Shown here piece by piece: positions 1-10,203 of a stretch of 64,000 nt of DNA. The position numbers were made by a program, and so were the translations under genes. The stretch is from NCBI GenBank assembly GCA_015680685.1, contig MNCI01023346.1, positions 610,916 to 674,915 on the forward strand, written 5' to 3'. Each line of letters begins with the position of its first letter. The stretch's first letter is position 1. The stretch is from Gnetum montanum. Its lineage: Eukaryota > Streptophyta > Gnetopsida > Gnetales > Gnetaceae. The notes under the pieces were generated by a model that was not told where the DNA came from, ran no database searches, and worked only from the letters and a program-made list of their open reading frames with translations.

Positions 1-334
1 CTAGTAAATGTTGATGCGGATCTAAGTCATAGCCTCCTGAAAATGTAGGGAAGTTGTTTAAATCGAGCCTGGGTAGTCGGCTCTCTTTACGATGCCTACG
101 TGAGATTCGAACAGCCTCTTGTATTTGCGTTAAGCTTATAGTGGCCAGTGGGGGTTCATCGTCATCAGGTAAGTTATGTCTTCTTGTGTTAGGATGACGT
201 TGTTTTTGTTGATGTTTATAAGAAACCCCCACCTCAGATTGTGTACTCCAATCTTCATCATCATATACTTCATCAGTTCTCCAATGAACTTCCTCACTAA
301 GTGTGGCGTTATTATCATCTTGTAGGAGAGGCAT
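1..334 (-). CDS. Gag N-terminus, element K (partial, runs off window)
   Basis: Retrotransposon Gag (structural capsid) fragment. Reading the minus strand from the ATG at 334, the frame stays open for 111 codons to the window edge, with no stop. It starts MPLLQDDNNATLSEEVHW and is nearly the same protein as the Gag of element C (start at 47678): shared blocks are EVGVSYKH, DDDEPPLAT, RKESRLPRLDLNNFP and the FSGGYDLDP motif that precedes the capsid-like region. Start choice: first ATG after the PBS and leader, matching C. It is the best preserved Gag start in the window, so K was probably a young C-type (pol-less) element. Only the part upstream of the capsid core is visible. Confidence 0.85.
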   Translation of the reverse strand, partial: MPLLQDDNNATLSEEVHWRTDEVYDDEDWSTQSEVGVSYKHQQKQRHPNTRRHNLPDDDEPPLATISLTQIQEAVRISRRHRKESRLPRLDLNNFPTFSGGYDLDPHQHLL

Positions 335-466
335 TGTTGTGCGTGAATTTATGTGACTTTTTAATAATTATTATTTTCTGAAAGATATATCGTTAAGTCC
401 TTTACAACGACCTTGTATGATATAACTAATCTAGATAACTAGCACCATCCTCGGCAACGGCGCCAA
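335..466 (-). other. 5' leader and tRNA-Asp-type primer binding site of K
   Basis: On the minus strand, positions 466 to 446 read TTGGCGCCGTTGCCGAGGAT, directly after the LTR end. This is the primer site known from Athila-group plant elements (complementary to the 3' end of tRNA-Asp). The next 111 bases are an AT-rich leader up to the gag ATG. It is the least mutated PBS in the window; other copies read TTGGCACC or TTGGTGTC. Confidence 0.8.
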
Positions 467-516
467 TGATGAGTGGCGAGGTACCCCTACACTCAACCAT
501 ACGAAACGAGCGTGGG
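467..516 (-). repeat. Truncated 5' LTR end of K
   Basis: The plus strand reads TGATGAGTGGCGAGGTACCC and continues as the reverse complement of the conserved U5 end (…GTATGGTTGAGTGTAGGGGTACC…CTCATCA) found in all LTRs here. Homology is lost after about 50 bases, so roughly 770 bases of the LTR are missing. Confidence 0.7.
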
Positions 517-593
517 TGCCTTAAGGCGACCGCCAGCACTATGAGCAATTCAGGTCTCATCATAGCCCTAAAGTAAAAAACTATAAATATGGG
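517..593 (+). repeat. U3/TATA stub of the E1 5' LTR
   Basis: The piece CCCTAAAGTAAAAAACTATA (566-585) and the TATA box TATAAATA at 582-589 match the U3 ends at 15142 and 52759. It joins Gag C-terminal coding at about 591-594, so the rest of the LTR, PBS and most of gag are deleted in E1. The short palindrome GCCTTAAGGC lies upstream, at about 518-527. Confidence 0.5.
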
Positions 594-1119
594 ACTCTTT
601 GGATGAAAAATCCCAAACCACTATGAAGATTGCTAAAGAATCCAAAGAGCATAATAGTGATTGTAACCGTAGGAGGTGGAAAGAAGTTGAATGTGCCTAC
701 TAGAGAGGTAAGGGCAAAGCTACTGTAGTAGAAGAATTTGTGGATACAAACTTTTATGATGACGTTGGTTGTGCCATATGTTAGTATGAACATCCTTAGG
801 GATGCTTCCTTGTGGTGTCACACTTATACGAGTATGGGGTGTATGCATTGAATCCTCAACTAGCATGGAGGTAAGTAGCTAGACGATTGTCTTATCCTTA
901 GGGCAATCCAAGGTAGTTTCACTAACAACAATAAGATTACTATCCAAGTGGAGCTCCACCACGACCATATGAACAATATTAATAGTCGCACTAAACACAA
1001 TCATGGGGATGCCACCACGAAGACAACAACACCCTTATAAGCAACTAGATCCATATTAGTACTATGTTCAGCAACTTGTTTCTCTAAGAAGTTTTGCAAG
1101 CCACATCTCATTCCAGCAT
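594..1119 (+). pseudogene. Gag C-terminus of E1 with decayed zinc knuckle
   Basis: Decayed end of a Ty3/gypsy Gag. The first codons (DSLDEKSQTTMKI-like) align with the Gag segment at 20170-20240 in B and 24645-24720 in A. The nucleic-acid-binding knuckle is at 770-805: Cys-x2-Cys-x3-His-x4-Cys pattern, but with TAG stops at the residue after the second Cys and two residues after the His. B keeps the same knuckle intact (CEICQYDHPKG). After the knuckle comes the Pro/Gln-rich linker towards protease. The N-terminal two thirds of Gag is missing through the deletion described at 517-593. It is not translatable. Confidence 0.7.
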
Positions 1120-1732
1120 CATTATGTTAACTCATGCTATTTCTAATTGGATTAAGGCTGGCAATCTTCCCACAAAAAGATTTAACCTAGGAAGTCCTCT
1201 CATTTACTTATAGATTGCTAGACATGAGTCATGCAAGGCTCTTCTTGATTTTAGTATTGATATCAATCTCATTTCTCATGATATGTATAGGGCCTGAAAC
1301 CTATCACCTCTCAAGAAGAGCAATGTCCATTTAGAATTAGCAAAGCCATCAATCACTATCCCTTTGAGATTAGTGATGGACATTGTGACCACAGTTTATG
1401 GGTGGTCCTATCGTGCTGATTTTCTAGTGATCAAGGTAGAAAACTGTAAAGGTGACTTCCCCATCATCATGGGAAGGGCATGGTTAAGCATGATTGATGC
1501 ATGAATGGGCATAAGGGACCTCTCCTTTAAAATCTCAAAGGAAAATGAATTTGAAAGGCTAGAGAAGAAGCGTGTTCCATGCATTACGTATAGTGATAAT
1601 GGAAGCAATTGCATGGAAAAATCCTGGTCCATCAAAAGTACATTCATTAAAGCATGCAATTAGTGTGCACATGAAATAGATATTCAAAGGTGCTTGTACA
1701 TAGTAGCCACAAAACAAAAGGGCACCTAGTGG
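1120..1732 (+). pseudogene. Retroviral-type aspartic protease of E1 (dead)
   Basis: Pepsin-like retroelement protease that would cut the Gag-Pol polyprotein. The frame around 1130-1510 aligns with the intact ORF at 20805-21611 (B): SPLIYL, CKALLD, NLISHDMY and DFLVIKVENCKGDFPIIMGRAW are shared. The catalytic DSG triplet reads Asp-Phe-Ser (1247-1255), so the enzyme is inactive even apart from its stop codons. The downstream part (1560-1700) carries the Cys-rich tail also seen in B. The same Asp-Phe-Ser change is in element A. Confidence 0.75.
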
Positions 1733-3005
1733 TTGACAACTAACTTCAACAATAACACATTATGCATGGAACCTACTGAGCGCTTAACATGTGCCTATGT
1801 CGAAAGCATGGATGAACTTGACCAAGTTCATCACCAACTCTCTCATGATGAAGATGATGATACCCATTGGGAAGAGTCGAAAATCCTTGATAATTTCAAA
1901 CAGGAGCCCCTAAAGTTAAAAACTCTACCAGCTAGCATGGAGTATGCATTTTTAAAAAATGGTAAGTTGATCATAATCAATGCAAATCTTTCTCTTGAAC
2001 AAAAAGATAAGTTGTTGCAAGTCGTTAACAAATGGCCAACAGCCTTTGCCTAGTCATATCTCAAGTTGATAGGAATTGATCTAGGGATATGCTAGCATTG
2101 AATTTACACCAACTCAGCCATCAAACCAAGAAGGCAACCACAAAGGTAGTTGAACCCCAAGTTGAAACAAATTATCAATGAGGAAATAGAACAACTCCTC
2201 AAGGTGGGGTTCATTTATCCCATCGTGGATAGTGAGTGGGTTAGCCCACTTGTAATTGTGCTAAAGAAAGGTGGAAAGTGGCAGGTTTGCATTGACTTTA
2301 GGTTGTTGAACATGGAAACATTTAAAGATCATTTTCCATTGCCATTTGTGGACCAACTATTGGACACTATCTCCGAGCATTGTTATTATAGCTTCTTGAA
2401 TGGTTATAGTGGATATAACCAAATCCAAATTGCACTAGAAGATTAGGCAAAGACAAGATTCACAAGTCCTTAATGAAATTTTGCATATTGTAAGATGCCA
2501 TTTGGTCTATGTAATGCCCTTGCAACATTTCAATGCCTGGTCCTTAGTATTTTTCAACAGCAAATTGGTAGCGGGGTAGAAGTCTTTATGGATGACTTCT
2601 CTACCTATGGGGCTACATTTGAGTAAGCCCTGGATCATCTTGAGTAGGTAATGAAAAGATGTATTGAAACAAACCTTAGGCTTAATTGGTAGAAAAGCCA
2701 TTTAATTATCCAGGAAGGTATAGTATTGGGGCATTGAATTTCACAAGAAGGGATTGAGGTAGACCCAAAAAAGATAAGGGTCATCTAAGGAATCACACGT
2801 CAACTAGAGATAGTCAAAGATGTCAGATCATTCGTTGGACACATTGGCTATTACTAGCATTTCATAGAGAATTTCTCTAAGATAGTAAAGTCGTTAGTCG
2901 AGCTTATGAAGAAAGATGCTCCATTCATCTAGACCAAGGAATGTGAACATGCATTCCAACAATTAAAAGAAAAACTCATAGAAACTCTAATTCTATGGGC
3001 ACCAG
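1733..3005 (+). pseudogene. Reverse transcriptase of E1 (Ty3/gypsy, decayed)
   Basis: RNA/DNA-dependent DNA polymerase of the Pol polyprotein. Open pieces are 1733-2053 and 2150-2446. Motifs in order: an N-terminal linker with a run of acidic residues (DEDDD); PKLKQIINEEIEQLLKVGFI; WVSPLVIVLKKGGKWQVCID; FKDHFPLPFVDQLLD; SFLNGYSGYNQI (palm); then YCKMPFGLCNA near 2485-2515 and the catalytic box FMDD at 2585-2596. The thumb/connection follows (2720-3000: DPKK…VRSFVGHIGYY, FIENFSK). TAG stops and one or more frame changes break it. Its sequence type is the Athila/Tat branch of plant Ty3/gypsy. Confidence 0.85.
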
Positions 3006-3420
3006 ATTGATCCGAACCATTTCACATAATAATAGATGCATCTAATTATGCTTTGGGAGTCATGTTCACACAGTTTGATGATAAAAAACATCCATATTAT
3101 ATCCACTACATGAGCCAAAGCATTGTGGGTGCACAACTAAATTACACCACAACAGAGAAAGAATTAATGGTAGTGGTGTATGCTCTTGAAAAGTTCAAGC
3201 ACTATGTGCTTGGTTATAAAGTATTTGTGCATGCAAACCATAGTGCCATCTCCTTTCTAATGAAGAAACTGATGGTAAGCCCCTGTATCATATGCTGGCT
3301 CATGATCTTGTAAGAATTTAATTTCATAATAGTAAATTAGAAAGGGACTAAGAATGTGGTCATTGACTAGCTCTCTTGGTTAAGATGGAATAACAAAGAG
3401 TAGGAGAGTCCTCTCTCTGA
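3006..3420 (+). pseudogene. RNase H domain of E1
   Basis: It removes RNA from the RNA:DNA hybrid. An open piece lies at 3053-3313. Visible motifs are IIIDASNYALGVM (first catalytic Asp), NYTTTEKELMVVVYALEKF (catalytic Glu) and VFVHANHSAISFLMKK. In the last one the usual third catalytic Asp of TDH is Asn (ANH). The continuation I-C-W-L (3295) is followed by stops. A dead but clearly recognisable domain. Confidence 0.8.
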
Positions 3421-4802
3421 TCAATTTCCAAAAGAATTCATCTTTATAAGAGCAATAAATGATCAAGTGCCCATAGAAAAAAATTGGTATGCTAGCATTC
3501 TCACTTACCTTCTCACTTAGGAGATGCCACAAGATCTAGACTTTAGGAAGAAATAATCATTTCTTCATCAGGCAAAGTATTTCATGGAAATCAATGAACA
3601 TCTTTACAAGGTGTGTGTCGATGGCTTGGTTTTTTGGTGTGTCCCTGATGCAGATCAATTACACATTCTCCAGGATGCTCGCGAATGGCCTTGCGAAGGC
3701 CACTATGTAGGGAGGCGCATGATCATGCAAATCTTTATGGCAAGATACTATTAGCCTACAATCTTTAGGGATGCCCACCAATTTGTCCAATCTTGTGAAC
3801 ACTGTCAACGAGATGGTAGGATGACTACTCAAATGGAGGATCCTGAATAGTGGATTTAGCCACTAGAGCCCTTTGACATATGGGATGTTGACTTCATGGG
3901 TCCCATCATGCCCATGTCCAATAGAAAGATGCATATCATCGTAGTAGTTAACTACTGCACTAAATGGGTAGAAGTAGTAGCTATCACCGATTGTACATCA
4001 TCCACTGCTACTAGATTTGTATAACAAAATGTTGTCAACAGGTTTGGGGTGTGACATGCACTAATTTCTGATAATGGAACTCACTTCATAGGTGCCACTT
4101 TTAAAAAATTGATGTAGCACTTTGGGGTTGAACATAAATTAACAACAACTTATCACCCTAAGCCAATGGTCACGTAGAGGTAACCAATAGGGAGAATACA
4201 AAGATCCTAACAAGGACCATAAGCAAATATAGAAGAGATTGGAGCACAGAACTCAATGATGCCCTATGGGCCTATCACTCAACATGAAAACTTCTTATTG
4301 GCTACTCTCCCTATGAGCTAGTGTACATAAAACTTATAACAGTTTGAATTCAACGTAAGTTCCATACACTCTCAACAACCTATGACCTAAATCTTGACCT
4401 AAGTCTAGCCCAAAAAGAAAGACTAATCAACCTTAATGTGCTAGAAAAAAACTAATCGGTGGCCCCATCTTTGAATGAAGTGCACAAGGTATTCAACAAG
4501 TAATGACATGACTTGAGAATACGAGAAGTAAAATTCCAACCGAAAGATAAGGTTCTTTATTAGAATCCCACACATGTACCTCAGAAAACAAAATTCCAAA
4601 CATAGTGCAAAGGACCTTATATAATTGATGAAAACATTTCTTTTGGTGCCATGATCATATACAAACCCGAGAGCCCAAATAAAAATTAGTTGATCAACAT
4701 CCAAGAAGTGAAGCTTTTCCATGAGCCAAAGCAAGCTAGTGTAACAAATACCTCAACAGATGGACAACCATGTTCAATTTTTCGAATCTCCTCCTTCTAA
4801 CT
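3421..4802 (+). pseudogene. Integrase of E1 (decayed)
   Basis: DDE integrase that would insert the cDNA. The zinc-binding H-H-C-C domain is at about 3690-3815 (GHYVGRRM … AHQFVQSCEHCQRDG). The catalytic core has DVDFMGPI near 3886 (first Asp) and LISDNGTHF near 4065 (second Asp). The Glu region after it is shifted out of frame. The C-terminal part runs to about 4800, where the frame passes through the SNSIMGEM-like segment that contains the duplicated PPT motif. Many TAG/TGA stops are present. Confidence 0.8.
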
Positions 4803-4902
4803 CAATCATGGGGGAGATGACCATCTGTGTTAATCATCCATGTGGCTCCTTAGTTTTTTTTATTTTCCACATTTTTTATTTTACAATTTATTTATTTTAC
4901 AA
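4803..4902 (+). other. Start of E1 spacer with PPT-like GGGGGAG motif
   Basis: AATCATGGGGGAGATGACC is followed by an AT-rich tract of TTTTAC/TTTAT repeats. The same block follows integrase or gag in A (29232), B (21835) and H (53538). It is interrupted by the LINE at about 4903; the T-rich tract resumes near 10204. Confidence 0.6.
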
Positions 4903-4999
4903 TTTTTTGAGTGAATGTTTAGGATTAAATTAAAATACTAGAAAAGAAAATTAAAGTACAAATCAGGGCCACCAGAAATGGCCAACATGGACTAAATTG

Positions 5000-6637
5000 T
5001 GAATAGGGGGAGATAAATATCCTCAACCCAAGGCCAACTACCTCTAGTTAGACCCCACACAGATCCCAACCGATAGATCACCAAGAAAATGGGGAGGGGG
5101 GAGGGGGTCAACACTAAGCCCCAAACCCCACACCTAGACACCATGGATGCAAACCACAAAACAAGGTTGGATCAGTTAATTAGGAAGTAATGGGAATAGC
5201 ACCCTGACCTGTAGGAGGGAAACTACAAGTGTCTAGGTAGCCCATGATAGGCATAGTGCAGCCATTCGAGAGCATGGAGGATATCTAATGTATTGCAATG
5301 TAGCTTAGAGTCCATGAAACTAGTCACCTGTTGAATAACTTGCATGGTAGCCTCCCGATGACTCTGTTCCTTAGTCAAAGTCCCATTGTCTAGGTGGAAA
5401 TGTGTAGACGTAAGGTGGATGTGTTGCTAGAGCACCCCCCACAACCACCCACAGTTTATGCCCAACACAACATACACGCATCTCCCATCTCAAAGCCACT
5501 ATCGCTTGCTTTGCTCGTGCACCTGGTCCAACTGCATCTACCTATGCCTTTCCTCTTCCTACTCTTGAGCTTGTTGCACCTACTCCATCCTCTCACACTC
5601 TTTGTTAGCAGCCTCCTCCTACAGCAGCTCCTCATGAACCTAGGCACAGAGCTTGTTTTCTAATAGGCACGGGCCACCTCTACCATCAAGGTTTGCTACC
5701 AAAGTAACTCCTGCTCCTACTTATGGAAGTGGGCTTCCAAGTTGACCTGTGCTTGAATGAGGGTTTCCTCCCATCTAGCACCCAAGCCTCTCTCTTTGAC
5801 CTGAGATGTGACCGTTGCCTCCTCTGCCACATAGTGGAGCTCCTCTGCCCATAGTAAATCATGCCCAGACTCCTCCAGTAAAAAAGCATCCACCACCACC
5901 ATAGGACTTGAAGCAGTTGGTCCTTGAAGGCTAGCTCACTTCTAGGTATATACCACCATTGGTGTTAAATTGGCCCTAGGTGGCTGAGAAGGTTCTAGCA
6001 CTGACTGCTCCCCTGTTACCCCATGCTAAAGGGCCAAAATAAGCCCAAAATGATGTCCCTTCTTTTGCTATTGCAAGACAGCCAGAAAAAAGTGGGGCAA
6101 GTTGACCCTAGTTCCCAACTTCAAGCATTTTAGGAACACGAAATGTGTGCCCTAAAGCTTGGACCCATTGCTAGGTTAGACAAAGAACCAGTCAACCAAC
6201 TTAGCAACCTTAGCCCAAACTAGTGGTAGAGTAGATTTGGGCACCTACTGACTTTGTGTGTGTGGCATTGGCTTAATAAAGAACATGTCAGCATCTTTCA
6301 ACCCTTAGGTAGTGGGGAAAATAATTTTGTCCTCTTCCTAAGCCCCCAAATATCTGGCAATTGTTGTCTCTATTAGGGTAATTTTAACACCTCAGAAATT
6401 CCTTTAGTTATCCAGCCAATTGGTAAAAAAGGCGTTGTCGAGGAGGGATGGGTCATTCACCATCCATGAGAGGATAAGGTCCCACCCACAACATTCCACC
6501 ATTCCCTAGAGTTCGGCATTTGCCTAAAATGTCACATAGTTAGGCTCGTAGGTCGGCATTATCCCCATTGCTACCATAATTTCTGCCCATGCTCTTTCAG
6601 CCCATGAAGCCACCTACACAGGAGGGAGCAAGCATCA
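5000..6637 (-). pseudogene. Unassigned decayed reading frame downstream of LINE zinc finger
   Basis: The minus strand keeps a coding look after the LINE finger, with few stops over long stretches: for example MVNDPSLLDNAFFTNWLDN (about 6460-6400), VKITLIETTIARYLGA (about 6395-6345) and KSTLPLVWAKVAKLVDWFF (about 6240-6185). A charged, probably helical stretch lies at about 5890-5690 (EERGLGARWEETLIQAQVN type). I do not recognise the family. It could be a third domain of the LINE, a host gene piece picked up by read-through, or an older insertion. Near 5090-5105 the plus strand is strongly G-rich. It has no intact ORF. Confidence 0.35.
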
Positions 6638-6847
6638 TTAGTGAAAGAGTTTATGATTCGAAGTTTTCCAGGCCTCCCATAAAAGTAACGTGGCCTTGGA
6701 ATTTCCTGAGAGTGGCGAAGGGGGAGGCCATCTCGTCACATGCCATGTGGTGTGCATGTAAGGACACTCAAAAGAGAAGTGCATGAGAGTTTTGGTTCCA
6801 TCCTCATAGAGAGGATAGGTGACATCGATAATGAGGCCCATCCACAT
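6638..6847 (-). pseudogene. LINE zf-RVT-like terminal zinc finger
   Basis: A 69-codon open piece. The segment YPLYEDGTKTLMHFSFECPY followed by MHTTW matches the pattern C-P-x-C … H-x-F-x-C-P … W of the finger that ends plant L1 reverse transcriptases. The first two Cys are now Tyr (TGT>TAT), a typical G>A decay. It lies right after the RT, as expected. Confidence 0.7.
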
Positions 6848-8250
6848 AAGCGCCTGGTTAATGCCTTGTGCCTATGGGACCCCAACCTAATTGATTAGGA
6901 TCGTGTCATTGGCTTAGTGTTTAGCCAGACACTCCACCCCAACAATCCTTAGGCCCCCACCCTTACAACCTTGCAATAGTACTTCAATAAGTTCATAGCG
7001 ATGATAAAGAGCAAAGGCAAAAGGGGGTCTCCTTGCAGTAATCCCCTTCTGGGGGATGAGAGACCCCACAACCACCCCCCACATCTACGAAAAACGCGGC
7101 TAATAATTGTAGGTGAACACATAATTGGATGAATTCTTAATCAAATCCTTTTTGCATCATAATGATGGTAAGTGCCTACCAACTAACCATATCATATGCC
7201 TTTGCGATGTCTAGCTTGAGGCATAATCTAGGAAATTTCGAGAGGTGCAAGGAGTGAAGGAGCTCCTGCATGAGGAGTACCTGGTCTTGCAGGGTCTGCC
7301 CTTAAATGAACCTTGTTTAGTGATCCTTGATAAGCTTGGGCTTGATGGGGACTAGCCTCTACACAAGCATCTTGAAGAAAATTTAGACCAACACATTACA
7401 AACCCCTATGGATTGGAAGTGAGCCAGAGAAGAGGCGTTAGCACATATGGGAATGTAGAAAATTTGAGAGCAGTTAATCTCTCAATGAATTTGCCTCTTG
7501 GTCATCATTAGATTAAAGGCATTGAGAATATTGGCTCCCACAGTATCAAAAAATTCCTTGAAGAATTTGAGACTCCAACTATTAGGCCCAGGTGCCTTCC
7601 CTCCATGCATAAATCCAATAGTCTCTTTCAACTCCTACCAGGTAAATGGATTTAGCAACCAAGTATTGTCCTCTTCCTCCAACACTCATGAGACTCACAT
7701 TGACATTTGCATTGTGGGCCGTTTTGCCCAAATCGCTCCCCAATACATTGCAAATTCTTAGGCAATGTCCTTTAGATCACCAACTAGGTCCCCCACGTTG
7801 GTCAGTAACACGTGTCATTGGCTTCATCCATGAGATTTGGTTGCGGCAAAAAATAATTTTGTCTATCTATTCCCCTCCCTAAAACACATAATCCACGATC
7901 GTTGTTTCCAATATATTTCCTCTTCTAAGTCAAGCATATGTAGTTGCATTAGAATGTTCTACTCCTTATCATACAAGTCCTTCCTTGCCTCTTGTTGGTG
8001 CTGCACCTAGGCCAATATGAACTTAAAGATTGTACGACCAATCTGAAATGAGAACTTCTCCTCCACAGGCATGGATTTGATAGTGCACTTCAGGCATAGG
8101 ATCCCCTCTTAAAGAAAGTTCCTAGGATCCCCCTTGGTCTGATCGATAGTTTGGCCAAATGTCTTTAACCATTGGGCACAACTAGGGCTTGAGCAACCAA
8201 GCAGCTTCAAAACGAAATGACTGAAGAGCTTGTCTCCTTAGAGGTCCAAG
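6848..8250 (-). pseudogene. LINE reverse transcriptase
   Basis: Non-LTR reverse transcriptase that primes on nicked target DNA. On the minus strand, in order: CLKLDIAKAYDMVSW (about 7223-7180, catalytic Asp of motif A); QGDPLLPLLFIIAMNLLKY (about 7037-6985, the motif typical of L1); and ANDTILI (about 6918-6895), which stands for the usual ADDT box with one catalytic Asp changed to Asn. Between 7880 and 7240 the usual finger/palm sequence is present in pieces, broken by stops and frame changes. Confidence 0.8.
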
Positions 8251-9100
8251 ACAAAAAATGAGTGATTGGTGATCTGAGTCAATTCACTTCTGTCCTGTGA
8301 TCCATGGATCCAACTACAATAGGAGGTCCAAGTTAATCCAAACTCGATCAATTCTAGAGAGGACATAGTTGGCTACTTTTTTACTTGATGATCCACGTGA
8401 ATTGACAATTTTCAATCTCTAAGTTAACTAGTGAATAAGATGACAAGAAGTTTTGAAACTCTTAAGCTCTAGGGGGTAGGAATAGCCTGCACTAGACTTT
8501 TTCCAATAGTGGAGCCACTAGTTGAAATCCCTGACAATGAACCATGCTCAAAGATCTAGCACCAGGCCCACCACTCGCTCCAATTCCAATAACCGTAGCT
8601 CCCAAGCTTGGGCCCCATAAAAATTGATCAATCACAAGCCTAAGAAGGGAATGTGGATAGTTAAGGCCCATTGCAATGAGTCAACCAATAGAATTTCAAA
8701 ACATGTTAGGATGGCTAGGCCTTCTGCCACCCCATGTAGGGCCTTAGGTGCATCTTCCATCCCTCCCATTAAAGGTGGAAGGCCTTTGCTACCTGCAGTT
8801 TGGTTTCTTGCAGGAATACAATGTCACAATCCTTAGTGTGAACAATCTATCATAGGGTATTTTTTTTATAGGGTGTACCCTGTCCCCTACAATTTCACAA
8901 AAGTAGCTTCATGCATGATTGGTTAAGCATCATTGGTAGACCTTCCACAAGGTCTGTTGTAGTCCTAAGTCAATACTCCTTTCAGTCTGTTTATCTCACA
9001 TCAAATTCTCAGAGGGGCAATCGAGTCAACCCCTTACTAGTGACATTAAAATGCACCCGGAGTCCTCCAATTACGGGTAAGCTTCCTTGGGCTCTTGCGA
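8251..9100 (-). pseudogene. LINE endonuclease (APE-like)
   Basis: Target-nicking endonuclease at the start of LINE ORF2. Two diagnostic motifs are visible on the minus strand: AWFIVRDFN (8547-8521, for W-x-x-x-GDFN, here with Gly>Arg) and YVLSRIDRVWI (about 8368-8336, the SRIDR motif). A segment with H-R-T-E-V-N lies between them (about 8295), where T-W-S-N usually stands. Decayed. Confidence 0.7.
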
Positions 9101-9129
9101 CCTTGAGCTTCCTCGGACCACATTAACCT

Positions 9130-9960
9130 AGTTGCCAAGCAAGGGAAGCTTGATCCCAGGCATAGTCAATGCAATCGAGGGTGAAGAAACTGGAGAGGGA
9201 TAGCATGCCTCATCCTGCCATGGTGGAGAGGCCCAAGGGGGAGGGGAAAATGCCAAAAACCATTCCTTACACCCTACAACTGCCCAACCCTTGCCAGCAC
9301 CTAGCTCATGTCCTTCAGCCCATGTTAAACGTGCCCCCATCTTGAACTTAATAGTCAAGCTCACAATGTCTATTCTTCCCATAGAGGGAGCATTCCCTTG
9401 GGGGTAGTGGCACTTTCTCCCTTGATGTCTGAGTATTCAAATTTTTGAACTTTGCTTGAAGTCATTCCTCATGACCAAGGAGTTCAAGCACAACTTCCTT
9501 GATTAAGTCCTTCGGGGACAAGGATCACCATACGTAGAAACGGGCAAAACCCATTTGTTCCATCGACTACGCCACCTTGTCGAAGGTGATGAGCTCCCTA
9601 AAAAACCCCGCAATATGTTGTAAGAAGTCAAGGCTCCACATTTCCCACAAAATCCTAGATACTTGCATCCAAACTAATGTGCAAGTAAATAGGTTCAACT
9701 CTCTATGTGCGCCTGATCACTAGGTTGTTAGAGCGAGCCCTCTGGCACCATAGAATCATGATTTGCCCTAAAGTACCATATCACAGTCTTCCTTCTACTA
9801 AAAATTAAACAAAAGTAGGTCCTCCAATAGGCTTCGCATGTTAACCACACTAACCCCCAACATCTTCTTTGTCCATCACTGGATAAGGTCCATTCGGGGG
9901 TGAGCTCCCAAGGACACGAAGCATCCTATCAAGCTACATTCCATCGTCCACACCTCCTCC
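9130..9960 (-). pseudogene. LINE ORF1 (DUF4283-like RNA-binding domain)
   Basis: On the minus strand around 9690-9520 the frame reads EPIYLHISLDASRILWEMWS followed by HIAGFFRELITFDKVA and MGFARFYVW. This is the layout of plant LINE ORF1 (V-x-L-P-x-L-P-x-E-x-W … I-A-x-x-I-G … A-R-x-x-V). Stops and a frame change break it. A Pro/Ser-rich open stretch follows at 9382-9128. A CCHC knuckle was not found. Confidence 0.55.
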
Positions 9961-10117
9961 ATCGATGGTCCATTGACTCAAAGGTGCATGCCACCATCTA
10001 GGCGTGAGCATTCCTTAATGTCCTCATCCACCATCCCAGATCCCCCTATACTATATCCCTTCATAATGTGTTCCTCGGGGTTGGCTACCTACAGACCAGG
10101 CCGCGTGCCATCTCTTT

Positions 10118-10191
10118 GTGTACCTTGTCCATTCCCTTTGTTTGCATCACATCCATTCCATTTGTTCATACTACACCCCTTCCCTCTATTC
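10118..10191. repeat. Three 24-26 bp tandem repeats near the LINE 5' end
   Basis: Units start at about 10118, 10144 and 10168 and follow the pattern C-A-T/C-C-C-A-T-T-C-C-[CA]-T-T-T-G-T-T. Tandem repeats in the 5' UTR are common in LINEs; here they mark the approximate 5' boundary. Confidence 0.55.
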
Positions 10192-10203
10192 GCACCACCC
10201 CCC

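Larger units (their letters stand above)
4903..10203 (-). mobile_element. L1-type LINE inserted in the E1 spacer
   Basis: The E1 spacer is continuous in A (29280-29470), but in E1 it is split between about 4902 and 10204. The intervening 5.3 kb codes, on the minus strand, for a LINE: nucleic-acid-binding ORF1 (about 9900-9130), endonuclease (about 9100-8300), reverse transcriptase (about 8250-6850) and a terminal zinc finger (6847-6638). The 3' end faces left, where an A-rich tail on the minus strand (T-rich on plus, 4900-4960) is expected, but it blends into the host T-rich tract. The exact ends and the target duplication could not be fixed. All frames are broken. Confidence 0.8.
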
